Below, in pieces: positions 17,820 to 26,974 of a DNA stretch of 64,000 nucleotides. The notes below the pieces were generated by a model. The model saw only the letters and a program-made list of their open reading frames with translations. It ran no database searches and had not been told where the DNA came from. The stretch lies in contig JAJCYM010000066.1 in assembly GCA_029262895.1 (NCBI GenBank), positions 1 through 64,000 on the forward strand. Reading direction: 5' to 3'. Within the stretch, counting starts at the first letter, position 1. Every line of letters begins with the position of its first letter. The DNA is from Roseivirga sp. (GTDB taxonomy: Bacteria; Bacteroidota; Bacteroidia; Cytophagales; Cyclobacteriaceae). The position numbers and the translations under genes were made by a program.

Positions 17820-20186
17820 TTATTCGCTTCTTAAAGACCTGGCCGGGTTGGTTTTTGCCGCTCTTAACGCTTGATTCGAGACAATACTCAAAGCAAATAC
17901 CAAAGCAATCAAACCCGTTAATGGGAATATCCACCAGGCAATTTCAACCCTTAGCGGGTAACGCTCCAAATAGTTATTCAACATAAACCAGGCCACAGGT
18001 GTCGCTAAAACAAAGGCGATAATCACCAGTGCTGAAAAGCTTTTAGATACTAGTGCCATTAAGCTTGGTACTGTGGCACCCAAAACTTTTCTGATTCCAA
18101 TTTCCTTGATTCTTTGCTGGGCCGAAAAAGCAGCCAGTCCGAACAATCCCAATCCCGTGATAAAAATGGTGAGTATCGAAAAAATACTTGCCAGTTTCTT
18201 AGTCAGGTTGATTGTGGTGAATTTCCTTTGAAAGGCTACATCCACAAAGCTATAATCGAACGGATAGGCAGGATTATACTGTTCAAATACCTCTTGTACC
18301 TTGGCTAGAGAAGCCTGCAAGTCGTTGGTGGCGCTTAGACGGATTGAAACCGGACCTCCCCAATTGGGATCTTTGATCATAAATGTTGGGCGGGTTTCCT
18401 CATATGGCGACCCCATTAATACATTGTCAATTACTCCGATGAGGTTCATTTTACTACCCCATAAATCCAGCTGCGTCCCAATTGGGTCTTCCAGTCCCAT
18501 CAAATCTAAAGCGGCCTTATTGATTATTATGGATGAAGAGTCTGTGGCAAACTCCCTTGAAAAGTCTCTACCATAGAGCATTTCAACCCCCATGGTTTTG
18601 GCGTAATCATATTCGGTGGCAATGGTCACGAACATCACTCTCTGCGATTCCGGCTTGCCTGGCCAGCCCAAAAAATTGTTGGAATTGACCTGAGTAATCG
18701 AACTATTTGATCTTGTCATGGCTTCAACTGCACCTGTGCGCAAGAGTGCTTGGTTAATCACCTCAAAATTGTCAGAAATAGCGTCTGTTGATGGCAATGT
18801 GATCAGGTTTTCCTGATTATAACCCAGTTCTCTCTTTTGTGCCATCTCTATCTGTTGAAAAATCACTACAGTACTTATGATCAATAGTATTGAAAAGAAG
18901 AACTGAAGGACAACCAGAACCTTCCTTGGCGTATTACCAGCCTTGCCCACTGCAATATTTCCTTTCAAGGTTTTAACCGGATTAAAAGAAGATAGATAAA
19001 GCGAAGGGTAGCTTCCCGAGAGAATACCAGTGGCAAATATAATTACCGCGGAGAAAACCCAGAATTGGGAAGATGAAAAGTCAATAAATAGTTGCTTGCC
19101 TACAAGATCATTGTAGGAAGGCAAAGCCACCAATGTCAAAAGAATGGCAACGGCAAAGGAGATTATTGAGATCAGAATTGACTCTCCATAGAATTGCATA
19201 ATAAGCTGACCACGCCTTGATCCAAGGGTTTTTCTAATACCTACTTCCTTTGCTCTGCGTTCTGACCGCGCGGTAGAAAGGTTCATAAAATTAATGCAGG
19301 CAATCACCAAAATGAACATGGCTATGGCAGTAAATAGCTGTACATAGTCGCTCATTCCACCTTGAGCCACTCCATTTTCGAAATTGGAGTGTAGCCTCCA
19401 TTTTTCCATGGGATGCAAGAAAAACCACCTTGGCACATCATTTTGTCCCTTTTCAGTGAGAATATCATGTATGCCCTCATTCACTTCTGCTTCTTTGCTT
19501 GCATCTGTGAGTTCTACAAAAATTTGAAAAGAATTATTTCCCCAATTGGTTTTGTTTCTTACCACCCAGGGGTTGATTGATTCTCTATGCTTCCAGGGAA
19601 TCAAATAATCAAATTCGAAAGAAGAATTGTCAGGCACATCCTCTACTATTCCTGTCACCTTCAATAGGCTCTTATCATCAACCTTCACAATTTGGCCCAT
19701 AGGATCTGAATCCTTAAAGAGGATTTCGGCCAGAGATTCTGAGATAACGATAGAAGATGGGTCGTCCAATACTTCACTGGCATTACCCCTGATCAAAGAA
19801 AACTCGAACATTTCCAGGAACTCTTCACTCACGAAGTATCCATCCTGCATAATTCTGGTTTCATCCACCGTCATCAGCCTGGAACCTCCCCAGCCAGTAA
19901 CTGCCGAGTTGGCAATGTTGCTATGCGCAATTTTCATCTCATCATAGGTTGGCAATGGGACCGAGCGCCAGGAGGTAATCTGACCATCAAATTCAGCGCT
20001 CCCCCAAACTTGATAAAGCTTCTCCGACTTAGGAATGAACTTGTCAAAAGAGGTTTCATCATTGACCCAAAGGAGAATGAGAATACTGCAGGCAATGCCA
20101 ATAGACAGTCCTGATATGTTAATGAGCGAATAAGTACTGTGCCTTCTGAGGTTGCGAAGGGCGATTACAATGAAATTCTTAAGCAT
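17820..20186 (-). CDS. orphan FtsX/MacB-type ABC permease
   Basis: 788 residues, duplicated MacB-like architecture without an N-terminal prefix (starts MLKNFIVIALRNLRRHSTYS directly at the first helix). The cytoplasmic motifs KEVGIRKTLGS and KEIGIRKVLGA follow the fourth and last helix groups. The C-terminus AAKTNPARSLRSE shares the NPxxxLR(S)E tail of the other permeases here. Two extracytoplasmic domains lie at about 42-280 and 430-665. No ATPase is adjacent. The DUF4097 gene lies 102 bp upstream on the same strand and could be co-transcribed. The cargo is unknown. Confidence 0.88.
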   Translation of the reverse strand: MLKNFIVIALRNLRRHSTYSLINISGLSIGIACSILILLWVNDETSFDKFIPKSEKLYQVWGSAEFDGQITSWRSVPLPTYDEMKIAHSNIANSAVTGWGGSRLMTVDETRIMQDGYFVSEEFLEMFEFSLIRGNASEVLDDPSSIVISESLAEILFKDSDPMGQIVKVDDKSLLKVTGIVEDVPDNSSFEFDYLIPWKHRESINPWVVRNKTNWGNNSFQIFVELTDASKEAEVNEGIHDILTEKGQNDVPRWFFLHPMEKWRLHSNFENGVAQGGMSDYVQLFTAIAMFILVIACINFMNLSTARSERRAKEVGIRKTLGSRRGQLIMQFYGESILISIISFAVAILLTLVALPSYNDLVGKQLFIDFSSSQFWVFSAVIIFATGILSGSYPSLYLSSFNPVKTLKGNIAVGKAGNTPRKVLVVLQFFFSILLIISTVVIFQQIEMAQKRELGYNQENLITLPSTDAISDNFEVINQALLRTGAVEAMTRSNSSITQVNSNNFLGWPGKPESQRVMFVTIATEYDYAKTMGVEMLYGRDFSREFATDSSSIIINKAALDLMGLEDPIGTQLDLWGSKMNLIGVIDNVLMGSPYEETRPTFMIKDPNWGGPVSIRLSATNDLQASLAKVQEVFEQYNPAYPFDYSFVDVAFQRKFTTINLTKKLASIFSILTIFITGLGLFGLAAFSAQQRIKEIGIRKVLGATVPSLMALVSKSFSALVIIAFVLATPVAWFMLNNYLERYPLRVEIAWWIFPLTGLIALVFALSIVSNQALRAAKTNPARSLRSE

Positions 20187-20288
20187 GAGGTTATATTTTG
20201 AGTTTTCGACCTAATGCATAGACTGCTAACCTTCGTTTTCGTTACACGAAGTCTATGACTTTTTAACCTGACCGATTTATGCTGTTGC

Positions 20289-21260
20289 CTAGTTCCTAAT
20301 TCGGATATCTCCTGAACCAGTTTGCACCGTTACTTTGATGTCTTTTGAACCAATTTTAGCCTCTTTTACAATTCGGACATCACGGTCTCTCCAACCTCTG
20401 CCATCCTCTTCGTATTCCTTATCAAAGCTGAACGGGGCTCTGATATCGCTTCTTTTATTCGTTTTCAGATAAAATTCTCCCTCAATCTTATTCCCGTTGT
20501 AGTCGAGAGTAGCACTCCCTGATCCGGTACTAATATCCAGATCATCGCTTAATTCAGCGGCTAGTTCTACCTGAATACTTCCTGAACCAGTGTTCAACTC
20601 TGAAGGACCTGTCAGCGTCACCATGCTGGCCTCAATACGCCCACTACCTGTATTTATGTCCAATTCACCTTCAGCTCTGTCCAATGTAATTGAACCTGAA
20701 CCGGTGTTTAATTCAACATTACCCTTTGCGTTTCTCACTCTGATACTTCCAGAGCCAGTGTTGGCATCCATACGCCCTTCTATATCTGTGAAACGAATGC
20801 TTCCTGAACCTGTATTGACACGCATATCTCCATTGGCTTCTATTACCTCGATGCTGCCTGAGCCGGTACTCACGTTAAGTTCTACATTCACCCCGTCTAT
20901 TTCTATGCTTCCTGAGCCTGAGCGATAGTCCAATTCTATTCCGTCAGGAACTTCAAGAGTCCATTCTGCCCTTCCTCTATTTCCCCAGGATGATCTTCTC
21001 CTGTTTCCGAAATCTTCATCAATAATCAAACGATCACCTCTTTGCTCAAAAGTTGGCTTGTAGTCGTCTTCATCGTAGGTGTATTCCAAAGTGACTTTTA
21101 CTTCATTCGAGCTGCTCTTTTTGATTATCCCACTTCCAGATGCTGTCTCCAAGCGAATGCTTTTAACACCTGAGTAAGTTTTGTTGACGGTCTTTTGGCC
21201 GTATGCTGTGGTTGCAATGAGAATAGCGGCCAGAATTAAAGTTGTTTTGAGTTTGTTCAT
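20289..21260 (-). CDS. exported DUF4097-type beta-solenoid repeat protein
   Basis: 323 residues with a clear signal peptide (LILAAILIATTAYGQ). The body is built of the motif (N/S)TGSGSI. It recurs at residues 132, 150, 168, 186 and 204 with an exact 18-residue period, then at 224 and 245, with flanking copies near 114 and 313. Each unit alternates a GSGS turn with two short beta-strands, as expected for a DUF4097/head-GIN-like beta-solenoid. Such proteins are exported in Bacteroidota, often beside anti-sigma factors or permeases. The function is unknown. The start ATG at 21260 follows directly after a purine-poor leader. The permease gene is 102 bp downstream. Confidence 0.85.
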   Translation of the reverse strand: MNKLKTTLILAAILIATTAYGQKTVNKTYSGVKSIRLETASGSGIIKKSSSNEVKVTLEYTYDEDDYKPTFEQRGDRLIIDEDFGNRRRSSWGNRGRAEWTLEVPDGIELDYRSGSGSIEIDGVNVELNVSTGSGSIEVIEANGDMRVNTGSGSIRFTDIEGRMDANTGSGSIRVRNAKGNVELNTGSGSITLDRAEGELDINTGSGRIEASMVTLTGPSELNTGSGSIQVELAAELSDDLDISTGSGSATLDYNGNKIEGEFYLKTNKRSDIRAPFSFDKEYEEDGRGWRDRDVRIVKEAKIGSKDIKVTVQTGSGDIRIRN

Positions 21261-21332
21261 GGTTGTTAAGTTTCCCTAAAGATGTAGACGAAAGGGCAAG
21301 GGATGCATTACTCGTAAAAAATTATTTGCGGT

Positions 21333-21370
21333 CTTTCCTCAGAGTCCCTTTCAGGTGACTCTGAGGAAAG
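21333..21370. repeat. CAGAGTC-family hairpin repeat, copy 1
   Basis: Perfect 14-bp inverted repeat (CTTTCCTCAGAGTC at 21333-21346 with its complement at 21357-21370), 10-nt loop. It lies in the divergent gap before the methyltransferase gene, so it is not a terminator. The core CAGAGTC-N10-GACTCTG is shared with copies at 22673, 28387 and 28435. Confidence 0.8.
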
Positions 21371-21475
21371 GGGGAAAGGGTGGGTGACTCGGAGGATAAA
21401 GTAGAGAGAGGTTGGTAACTCGGGCATAATCACTTGAGATTTGTCATCCTTAAAGAAATTATCTAACATTCGACC

Positions 21476-22168
21476 ATGGCAAAGATTGATTATGGGCAAG
21501 GGATGGATGAAGAAACCGCTAAGGGCATAGCAAAGCTATTAAGAAAGCCTGAAGGAGAATATGCCATTGAGGTGGGAGAAAAGATGAATGAAGGGAACCG
21601 CTACATTAATCATCGAACGATTGGACTGATACCTATTAAGACCAAGGACCGATTACTTGAAATTGGAATGGGCAATGGGTTTTTCGTCAAAGATATTTTT
21701 GATAGGGACAGATCAATCCAATATATGGGCTGCGATTATTCTCAGGAGATGGTCGATCAGGCCTGTATCTTGAATTCAGAACTTATAAAGTCTGGGTCGG
21801 TGGAATTTCATTTGGCCGAGGCAAATCAACTCCCCGTTGGAGACGAAACTATAGACCATGTCTTTACCATCAACACCGTTTATTTTTGGGAAGACCATGT
21901 CAAAGTATTAACCGAAATCAAAAGAGTACTAAAGGCCAAAGGCACCTTGACACTTTCGTTGAGGCCAAAGGCCAGCATGGCAACCTATGCCTTTACTAAA
22001 TATGGCTTTGATATGTTTTCAAAAGATGACCTGGCAGATTTACTTGAAAGGAATGGGTTCAAGGTCATTTCGTCTCTGGAAGAGCAAGAACCGGAACAGG
22101 AAATTGATGGTTCCAAAACGAAAGTAGAGACACTCATTCTATGCACAGAAAAAACCAGCCATGAATAG
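21476..22168 (+). CDS. class I SAM-dependent methyltransferase
   Basis: 230 residues. The Methyltransf_11-type fold shows motif I as RLLEIGMGNGFFVKDIF (SAM-binding E-x-G-x-G-x-G), motif II as YMGCDYSQEMVDQA, the acidic loop AEANQLPVGDETIDHVFTINTVYFW, and the post-III strand AKGTLTLSLRPK. It transfers methyl from SAM to an unknown small molecule in the cytoplasm. The stop is 8 nt beyond the next ATG, so it is translationally coupled to the DinB-family gene. Confidence 0.85.
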   Translation: MAKIDYGQGMDEETAKGIAKLLRKPEGEYAIEVGEKMNEGNRYINHRTIGLIPIKTKDRLLEIGMGNGFFVKDIFDRDRSIQYMGCDYSQEMVDQACILNSELIKSGSVEFHLAEANQLPVGDETIDHVFTINTVYFWEDHVKVLTEIKRVLKAKGTLTLSLRPKASMATYAFTKYGFDMFSKDDLADLLERNGFKVISSLEEQEPEQEIDGSKTKVETLILCTEKTSHE

Positions 22169-22670
22169 CGACTATATATTTACACAGCTTGAGAACAACA
22201 AACTTGTCTTTGAGCAATTGCTTAAAACAGCCAGTCCGGATGAATATCTATGGAAACCAGCTCACAACAAATGGTGCCTACTGGAAATTGTTTGTCACTT
22301 GGTTGATGAAGAGGTATTTGACTTTAGGGCCAGGGTAAAAACAGCTTTGGATGAAAAGAAATATCCATTTTTTGCAATAGACCCCTTAGGTTGGGTTACT
22401 TCTAAGAAATATATGGAGCAAGATTATCAGGCTAAGGTTGATGAATGGATTGCCGAACGAAGCGAGTCTATCAGTTGGTTAAAGACACTTAAAAATCCTG
22501 ATTGGGAAAGTAGCTTTCAGCATGTAGACTTTGGAGCTGTGAGTGCCGGACATTTTTTGGCCAATTGGTTAGCGCACGATCATATACACATCCGCCAAAT
22601 CAACAGAACCAAAAGGGCGTATCTGGACTCTATTTCAAAAGAGAATTTAGATTATGCTGGAAAATGGTGA
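22161..22670 (+). CDS. DinB-family protein
   Basis: 169 residues forming the DinB/YfiT-like four-helix bundle: KLVFEQLLKTASPDEYLWKPAHNKWCLLEIVCHLVDEE contains His-site 1 (CHLVDEE), and LANWLAHDHIHIRQINR gives the second metal-binding H-D-x-x-H cluster. Members bind divalent metal and act as thiol-dependent transferases or stress proteins. It overlaps the methyltransferase gene by 8 nt. A CAGAGTC-type hairpin repeat follows immediately after the stop. Confidence 0.82.
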   Translation: MNSDYIFTQLENNKLVFEQLLKTASPDEYLWKPAHNKWCLLEIVCHLVDEEVFDFRARVKTALDEKKYPFFAIDPLGWVTSKKYMEQDYQAKVDEWIAERSESISWLKTLKNPDWESSFQHVDFGAVSAGHFLANWLAHDHIHIRQINRTKRAYLDSISKENLDYAGKW

Positions 22671-22672
22671 TT

Positions 22673-22702
22673 CATCAGAGTCCTCGAAGAGTGACTCTGA
22701 TG
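22673..22702. repeat. CAGAGTC-family hairpin repeat, copy 2
   Basis: Perfect 10-bp inverted repeat CATCAGAGTC/GACTCTGATG with a 10-nt loop, beginning 3 bp after the DinB stop codon. There is no T tract follow-up. It may nonetheless stabilise the 3' end of the transcript. Confidence 0.75.
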
Positions 22703-22832
22703 GCCGAAATCAGATATGATAACTAGATTAAATAGTGTATCAGTAGATGCCGTACCAAAACGGATATTGGTCTTGGAAAATTGATACCTTGCATGGTAAA
22801 AACATTCATTCAAGCTCTCTCCTTAATCATCA

Positions 22833-23612
22833 ATGCGAAAAACACTTGCTCTCCTCAATTTTTTAGTTCTTGTCGCTGTAATCTTCTGGAACTACATCGC
22901 CAATGCTCAAGGGATCAACGAAAACTCTGTTGGTTCGCTTAGTTTCGAATATGCTAACCTCTTTACGCCAGCCAGCTATGCTTTTTCTATTTGGGGTATT
23001 ATCTATTTGAGTTTGACCGCCAATAGCATCTATCAATTAAAGGTGGCTTTCTCTTCAGATAAAGATGAGTTTATTTCGAAACTGGGCCCATGGTTAATGT
23101 TGGCCAACATCGGCAACGCTGTATGGATCTGGCTTTGGTTGACCGAGAGAACAGGCCTCAGTGTTTTGGCCATGATTGTTATCTTAATCAGTCTACTCAA
23201 AGTTGTCCTCTCCCTTGGGATCGGTGTTGAGAATCAATCCAGGCCGGTAAAAATCTGGATCTGGTTTCCGGCAAGTATTTATGCAGGATGGATCACTGTG
23301 GCTACGGTAGCTAATGTTTCTGCATACCTGGCAAAAATCGGTTGGCAGGGACCATTCTCAGAAGTGACCTGGACGGTCATCATGCTATTGATCGCTACGC
23401 TTATCTATATTTTTGTTTTAAGAAGTAGAGGAATGATTGCTTATACAACTGTTGGCATATGGGCCATAATTGCCATTATGATAAAACACTGGAACAGTAT
23501 ACCTGAAATCCGGGCATTCGCCCTACTTTGTATTATGGCTTTGTCCATCGGAATCGTAAGACAGTTAGCTAAGAGCCCTAATCACTCAGTTGATCATGTC
23601 CAAGGGCCTTAA
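22833..23612 (+). CDS. TspO-like tryptophan-rich membrane protein
   Basis: 259 residues with about seven to eight hydrophobic helices. The N-terminal region has FTPASYAFSIWGIIYLSLTANSIYQ, the counterpart of the TspO/MBR 'P-x-W-x-F-x-x-x-W-x-x-L-Y' motif. ANIGNAVWIWLWLTER and the many tryptophans (KIWIWFPASIYAGWI) fit a distant TspO relative. TspO proteins bind porphyrins and influence tetrapyrrole or light responses. This is a larger, divergent form, so ligand and role are uncertain. It starts 162 bp after the DinB gene and ends 57 bp before a dispersed repeat. Confidence 0.72.
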   Translation: MRKTLALLNFLVLVAVIFWNYIANAQGINENSVGSLSFEYANLFTPASYAFSIWGIIYLSLTANSIYQLKVAFSSDKDEFISKLGPWLMLANIGNAVWIWLWLTERTGLSVLAMIVILISLLKVVLSLGIGVENQSRPVKIWIWFPASIYAGWITVATVANVSAYLAKIGWQGPFSEVTWTVIMLLIATLIYIFVLRSRGMIAYTTVGIWAIIAIMIKHWNSIPEIRAFALLCIMALSIGIVRQLAKSPNHSVDHVQGP

Positions 23613-23669
23613 GCGATTCTTTGTCTAGCTAAAGTAGGACGTCTATTACATAAATCGGGTTTAAGAAGC

Positions 23670-23778
23670 GTCATCCTGTGGTCATTTCGCAGTTCCGAGT
23701 TTTAGGGACGGAGAAATCTTTTCACGTTTAATGAGTAAATCTGACTTTTACTGCTGAAAAAGATCCCTCCGGGATGAC
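23670..23778. repeat. dispersed GTCATCC...GGATGAC repeat, element B
   Basis: A 109-bp intergenic element bounded by GTCATCC (23670-23676) and GGATGAC (23772-23778). Internal sequence includes GGACGGAGAAATCTTTT and AAAAAGATCCCTCCGGGATGAC. It lies between two converging genes. Size and short inverted ends suggest a non-autonomous palindromic repeat of the kind scattered in Bacteroidota genomes (family identity inferred). Confidence 0.6.
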
Positions 23779-23842
23779 CGATAATTGTTACTACAATGAA
23801 AACCAGTTGATGAACAAATTAATTTTCCCCAACTCACGCTAT

Positions 23843-25381
23843 TTATTTCAAAATCATACTCGCCCCTAAATACCCAGGCATGCAGGTGATACCTCCTCCT
23901 GGATGTGAACCACTTCCGCAGAGGTATAGTCCAGAAACGGGAGTAGTATATCTGGCACAGGAAGGAATAGGCCGTGTGACCAATTGATCTACAAAGTGTT
24001 CACCATGAAAGATGTGGCCTTCCGTCAAAGTATATCGTTCCTCGAAATCTGCAGGGGTCAGGATTTCCATACCGACCACTGCTGAGGATATACCTGGGGA
24101 ATATATTTCAAGTTCCTTGAGTACATCGTCACCTAATTGCTTCTTGGCATCTGCAGACCATCCTGCTTCAAAATCATATGGAATCTGGTGTACCAGAATT
24201 GACACCACACTATGGCCCTCAGGAGCTAATGAAGGATTTGAAACTGTTGGAATATGAATATCGAGAAATGGGGCACCGGTTACCTCCCGGTATTTCACAG
24301 GATCAAAGGCCTTTTCCATTTCATCAAAGGAGTTTCCTGTTCTGGCATACTCAACCGTTTTGCCATTGAGTTGGACCGATTTGTTGATGGCCAGGTTTAC
24401 TTTAGCCGTAGTTCCTCTGCTTCTAATTTTATCGATCCAATAGTCAAGCTCATATTCAATTTCGAAATCATCAAATAAATTCAGGAAGGTTTCTTTTGGT
24501 GTACAAGAAGCCGCAACTTTCTTTGCATGAATTTCTTCGCCTCCTTTTAACCTTACACCACTAACTGCTCCTTCATTGTCCAATAAGATTTTTTCAACTT
24601 CTGCACCCGTCCGAATTTCAACTCCTGCCTGCTCTGCCGCCTTTTGTAATGCATCAACCAATGCCTGAGGCCCACCTTTAACATTACTTTTTGAAGCACA
24701 CTCCCAAAGCAATAGGTTAATGGTTGAATATGCTGACCAGGGACCGGCATAGGAACCGTATAAGGCCGGGGCAGCCAGGCCTGCTTTGAGAAAATCTGTT
24801 TCAAATTTCTCATTCAGAAAATCAGCTACACACATGGGCGCCACCTTGAGCAATTCCATCATGGTCTTATTCCCTAACCCCTTCAACAGCATTCCTTTTT
24901 TAGCCAATACCACCAAACTCGCCATGGTCAAATGCTCTACATCAATATCCGGGGGTGGGTTGTCCATCAAATTGTCGAAAACTTTACCCACCTTTTTGAT
25001 AAATGCCTGATATTCCCGGTAGGCACCTGCGTCTTTTTCGGAAAATTCTTTAATAGCTGTTGCCGTACTATCAACATCGGACTGAATATTAATACTCTTT
25101 CCATCTTTGGACAACAGCATTACATCGGCACGTGCATTTTCAAATTCCAGCCCATGATTTTCAAGCTGAAGTTTTTTAATCGCTTCTGTGCGCACACCAC
25201 TGGTATCGTGCAGCAGGCCCGTGGTTGAATAACCCGGATGAAACTCTTCTCCAGCGGCAATACCACCAAGCACATCTCTTTTCTCGACAACAAGGACTTT
25301 CTTTCCTTTTTTTGCAAGAATGGCGGCTGTAGTCAGTCCATTGTGGCCACCACCAATTACGATTATATCATATTGGCTCAT
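23843..25381 (-). CDS. PYROXD2-like FAD-dependent oxidoreductase (second of pair)
   Basis: 512 residues. The N-terminus YDIIVIGGGHNGLTTAAILAKKGKKVLVVEKRD is the FAD dinucleotide fold with the G-G-G-H-N-G variant seen in PYROXD2/CrtI-like proteins. The C-terminus shows the second FAD contact YLCGSGSHPGGGITCMPG. PYROXD2-like enzymes are phytoene-desaturase-related. Their physiological substrates are mostly unsettled. It is about one third identical by eye to the neighbour at 25378-26970, so the pair arose by duplication. Its ATG overlaps the neighbour's stop by 4 nt, indicating tight coupling. Confidence 0.85.
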   Translation of the reverse strand: MSQYDIIVIGGGHNGLTTAAILAKKGKKVLVVEKRDVLGGIAAGEEFHPGYSTTGLLHDTSGVRTEAIKKLQLENHGLEFENARADVMLLSKDGKSINIQSDVDSTATAIKEFSEKDAGAYREYQAFIKKVGKVFDNLMDNPPPDIDVEHLTMASLVVLAKKGMLLKGLGNKTMMELLKVAPMCVADFLNEKFETDFLKAGLAAPALYGSYAGPWSAYSTINLLLWECASKSNVKGGPQALVDALQKAAEQAGVEIRTGAEVEKILLDNEGAVSGVRLKGGEEIHAKKVAASCTPKETFLNLFDDFEIEYELDYWIDKIRSRGTTAKVNLAINKSVQLNGKTVEYARTGNSFDEMEKAFDPVKYREVTGAPFLDIHIPTVSNPSLAPEGHSVVSILVHQIPYDFEAGWSADAKKQLGDDVLKELEIYSPGISSAVVGMEILTPADFEERYTLTEGHIFHGEHFVDQLVTRPIPSCARYTTPVSGLYLCGSGSHPGGGITCMPGYLGASMILK

Positions 25382-26970
25382 ATTACTCTTTCTTTTAAGA
25401 TTGACTTAGCAGACAATTCACCCCCAGACCCCATGATTCCACCTCCAGGGTGCGTACCTGAACCGGACATCCATAAATTATCTATAGGGGTTTTATATTT
25501 TGCATATCCAGAAATGGGGCGTTGGAATAATAGCTGCTCCAGGGTAAGCTCTCCCTGAAATATATTGCCCTCCGTTAATCCGAATGTCTCTTGCAAATCC
25601 CATGGTGTTACGACTTGTCTATGCTCCACCAAACTATCAATATCTGGCACGTATTCCTTAATGGTATTTTGGACGGCATCACCGAATTTTTCAGCCAATT
25701 TTGGCCAGTGTTCTGCCCCTTCTTTGATGTCGAAAGGCGCATACTGAACAAAGCACGACATCACATGTTTGCCAGGAGGTGCCAAGGTTGGATCAGTCAG
25801 CGATGGCACAACAATATTGATATAAGGCCTTTCGGAAAACTCTCCGTACTTGGCCTGATCGTAGGCTTTTTCAACATAGTCAACATTTGGGACTACAGCA
25901 ATATCCCCCTTCATATGATCAAGTCCTTCCCTTTTCTTGCAAAAATTAGGAACTCCGCTAAGCGCAAAGTTCACTTTGCCAGAACTGCCTCGCATTTTAA
26001 ATCTCTTGATCTCCGTGGTGATATTCGGAGAAAGGTTGTCTTCCCCAATCATTTTGAGATAGGTTCGATTTGGATCAAGGTTAGAAACTACAATTTTGGA
26101 ATCGATCTCATCCCCATTGGCCAAAACTACCCCCGTGGCTTTTCCATTTTTAATTTTTACATGGGCCACATTTACATTGGTTCTTATTTCTGCGCCAAAG
26201 CTTTTGGCAGCGCTGGCGCAGGCATCGCTTACGCCACCTGTCCCCCCTTTTGAAAAACCCCATGAACGGAAAGCACCATCCAACTCACCCATATAATGGT
26301 GAAGAAGGACATAGGCTGTTCCGGGCGAGCGCACGCCTAAAAAGGTTCCAATAATCCCACTCACAGCCATTGGCCCCTTCAGCACTTCCGACTCAAACCA
26401 GAGGTCCAGAAAATCTGCGCTACTCATGGTCAACAGCTTGGTGTTCATTTGAAGCATCTCAGGTCCGAGATTTTTAAACACCTTACCCATTCTCAATAGA
26501 GAGGCAAGTTCTTTTGGGTTGATAGAGGCTACATCGGGTGCAGGATGATCAATGACCTCTTTAGCTAGTTTAGCCATATGGGTCATCACTTTGCTAAACT
26601 CTCCGTATACCTCCGAGTCCTTTTTACTGAATCGCGCAATCTCTCTTCTGGATCGAGACCCATCTCCCCATCTGCATAAGCCATAATCATCATCCGGAAG
26701 GGGTTGGAATGAGGCATCCATTGGAATAATATCGTATCCATGTTTCGCCAAATTCAACTCTCTAATGATATGTGGCCGGAATAAGCTGACCACATAACTA
26801 CACACCGAAAAAGTGAATCCTGGAAAAATCTCTTCTGACACTGCAGCTCCTCCAAGAACGTGTCTCTTTTCTAAAACCAATACCTCTTTTCCCGCCTTGG
26901 CCAGGTAGGCCGCGTTGATCAATCCATTATGACCTCCACCTATTATTATTGCATCGTATTTTTTGCTCAT
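25378..26970 (-). CDS. PYROXD2-like FAD-dependent oxidoreductase (first of pair)
   Basis: 530 residues of the same family: KYDAIIIGGGHNGLINAAYLAKAGKEVLVLEKRHVLGG at the N-terminus, and WMSGSGTHPGGGIMGSGG near the C-terminus for the FAD isoalloxazine side. It is 18 residues longer than the downstream copy, with insertions in the substrate half. It starts 4 bp after the GcvT-like gene, so the three genes form one operon. The pair probably works as a heterodimer or on consecutive steps (inference). Confidence 0.85.
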   Translation of the reverse strand: MSKKYDAIIIGGGHNGLINAAYLAKAGKEVLVLEKRHVLGGAAVSEEIFPGFTFSVCSYVVSLFRPHIIRELNLAKHGYDIIPMDASFQPLPDDDYGLCRWGDGSRSRREIARFSKKDSEVYGEFSKVMTHMAKLAKEVIDHPAPDVASINPKELASLLRMGKVFKNLGPEMLQMNTKLLTMSSADFLDLWFESEVLKGPMAVSGIIGTFLGVRSPGTAYVLLHHYMGELDGAFRSWGFSKGGTGGVSDACASAAKSFGAEIRTNVNVAHVKIKNGKATGVVLANGDEIDSKIVVSNLDPNRTYLKMIGEDNLSPNITTEIKRFKMRGSSGKVNFALSGVPNFCKKREGLDHMKGDIAVVPNVDYVEKAYDQAKYGEFSERPYINIVVPSLTDPTLAPPGKHVMSCFVQYAPFDIKEGAEHWPKLAEKFGDAVQNTIKEYVPDIDSLVEHRQVVTPWDLQETFGLTEGNIFQGELTLEQLLFQRPISGYAKYKTPIDNLWMSGSGTHPGGGIMGSGGELSAKSILKERVI

Positions 26971-26974
26971 CGTA

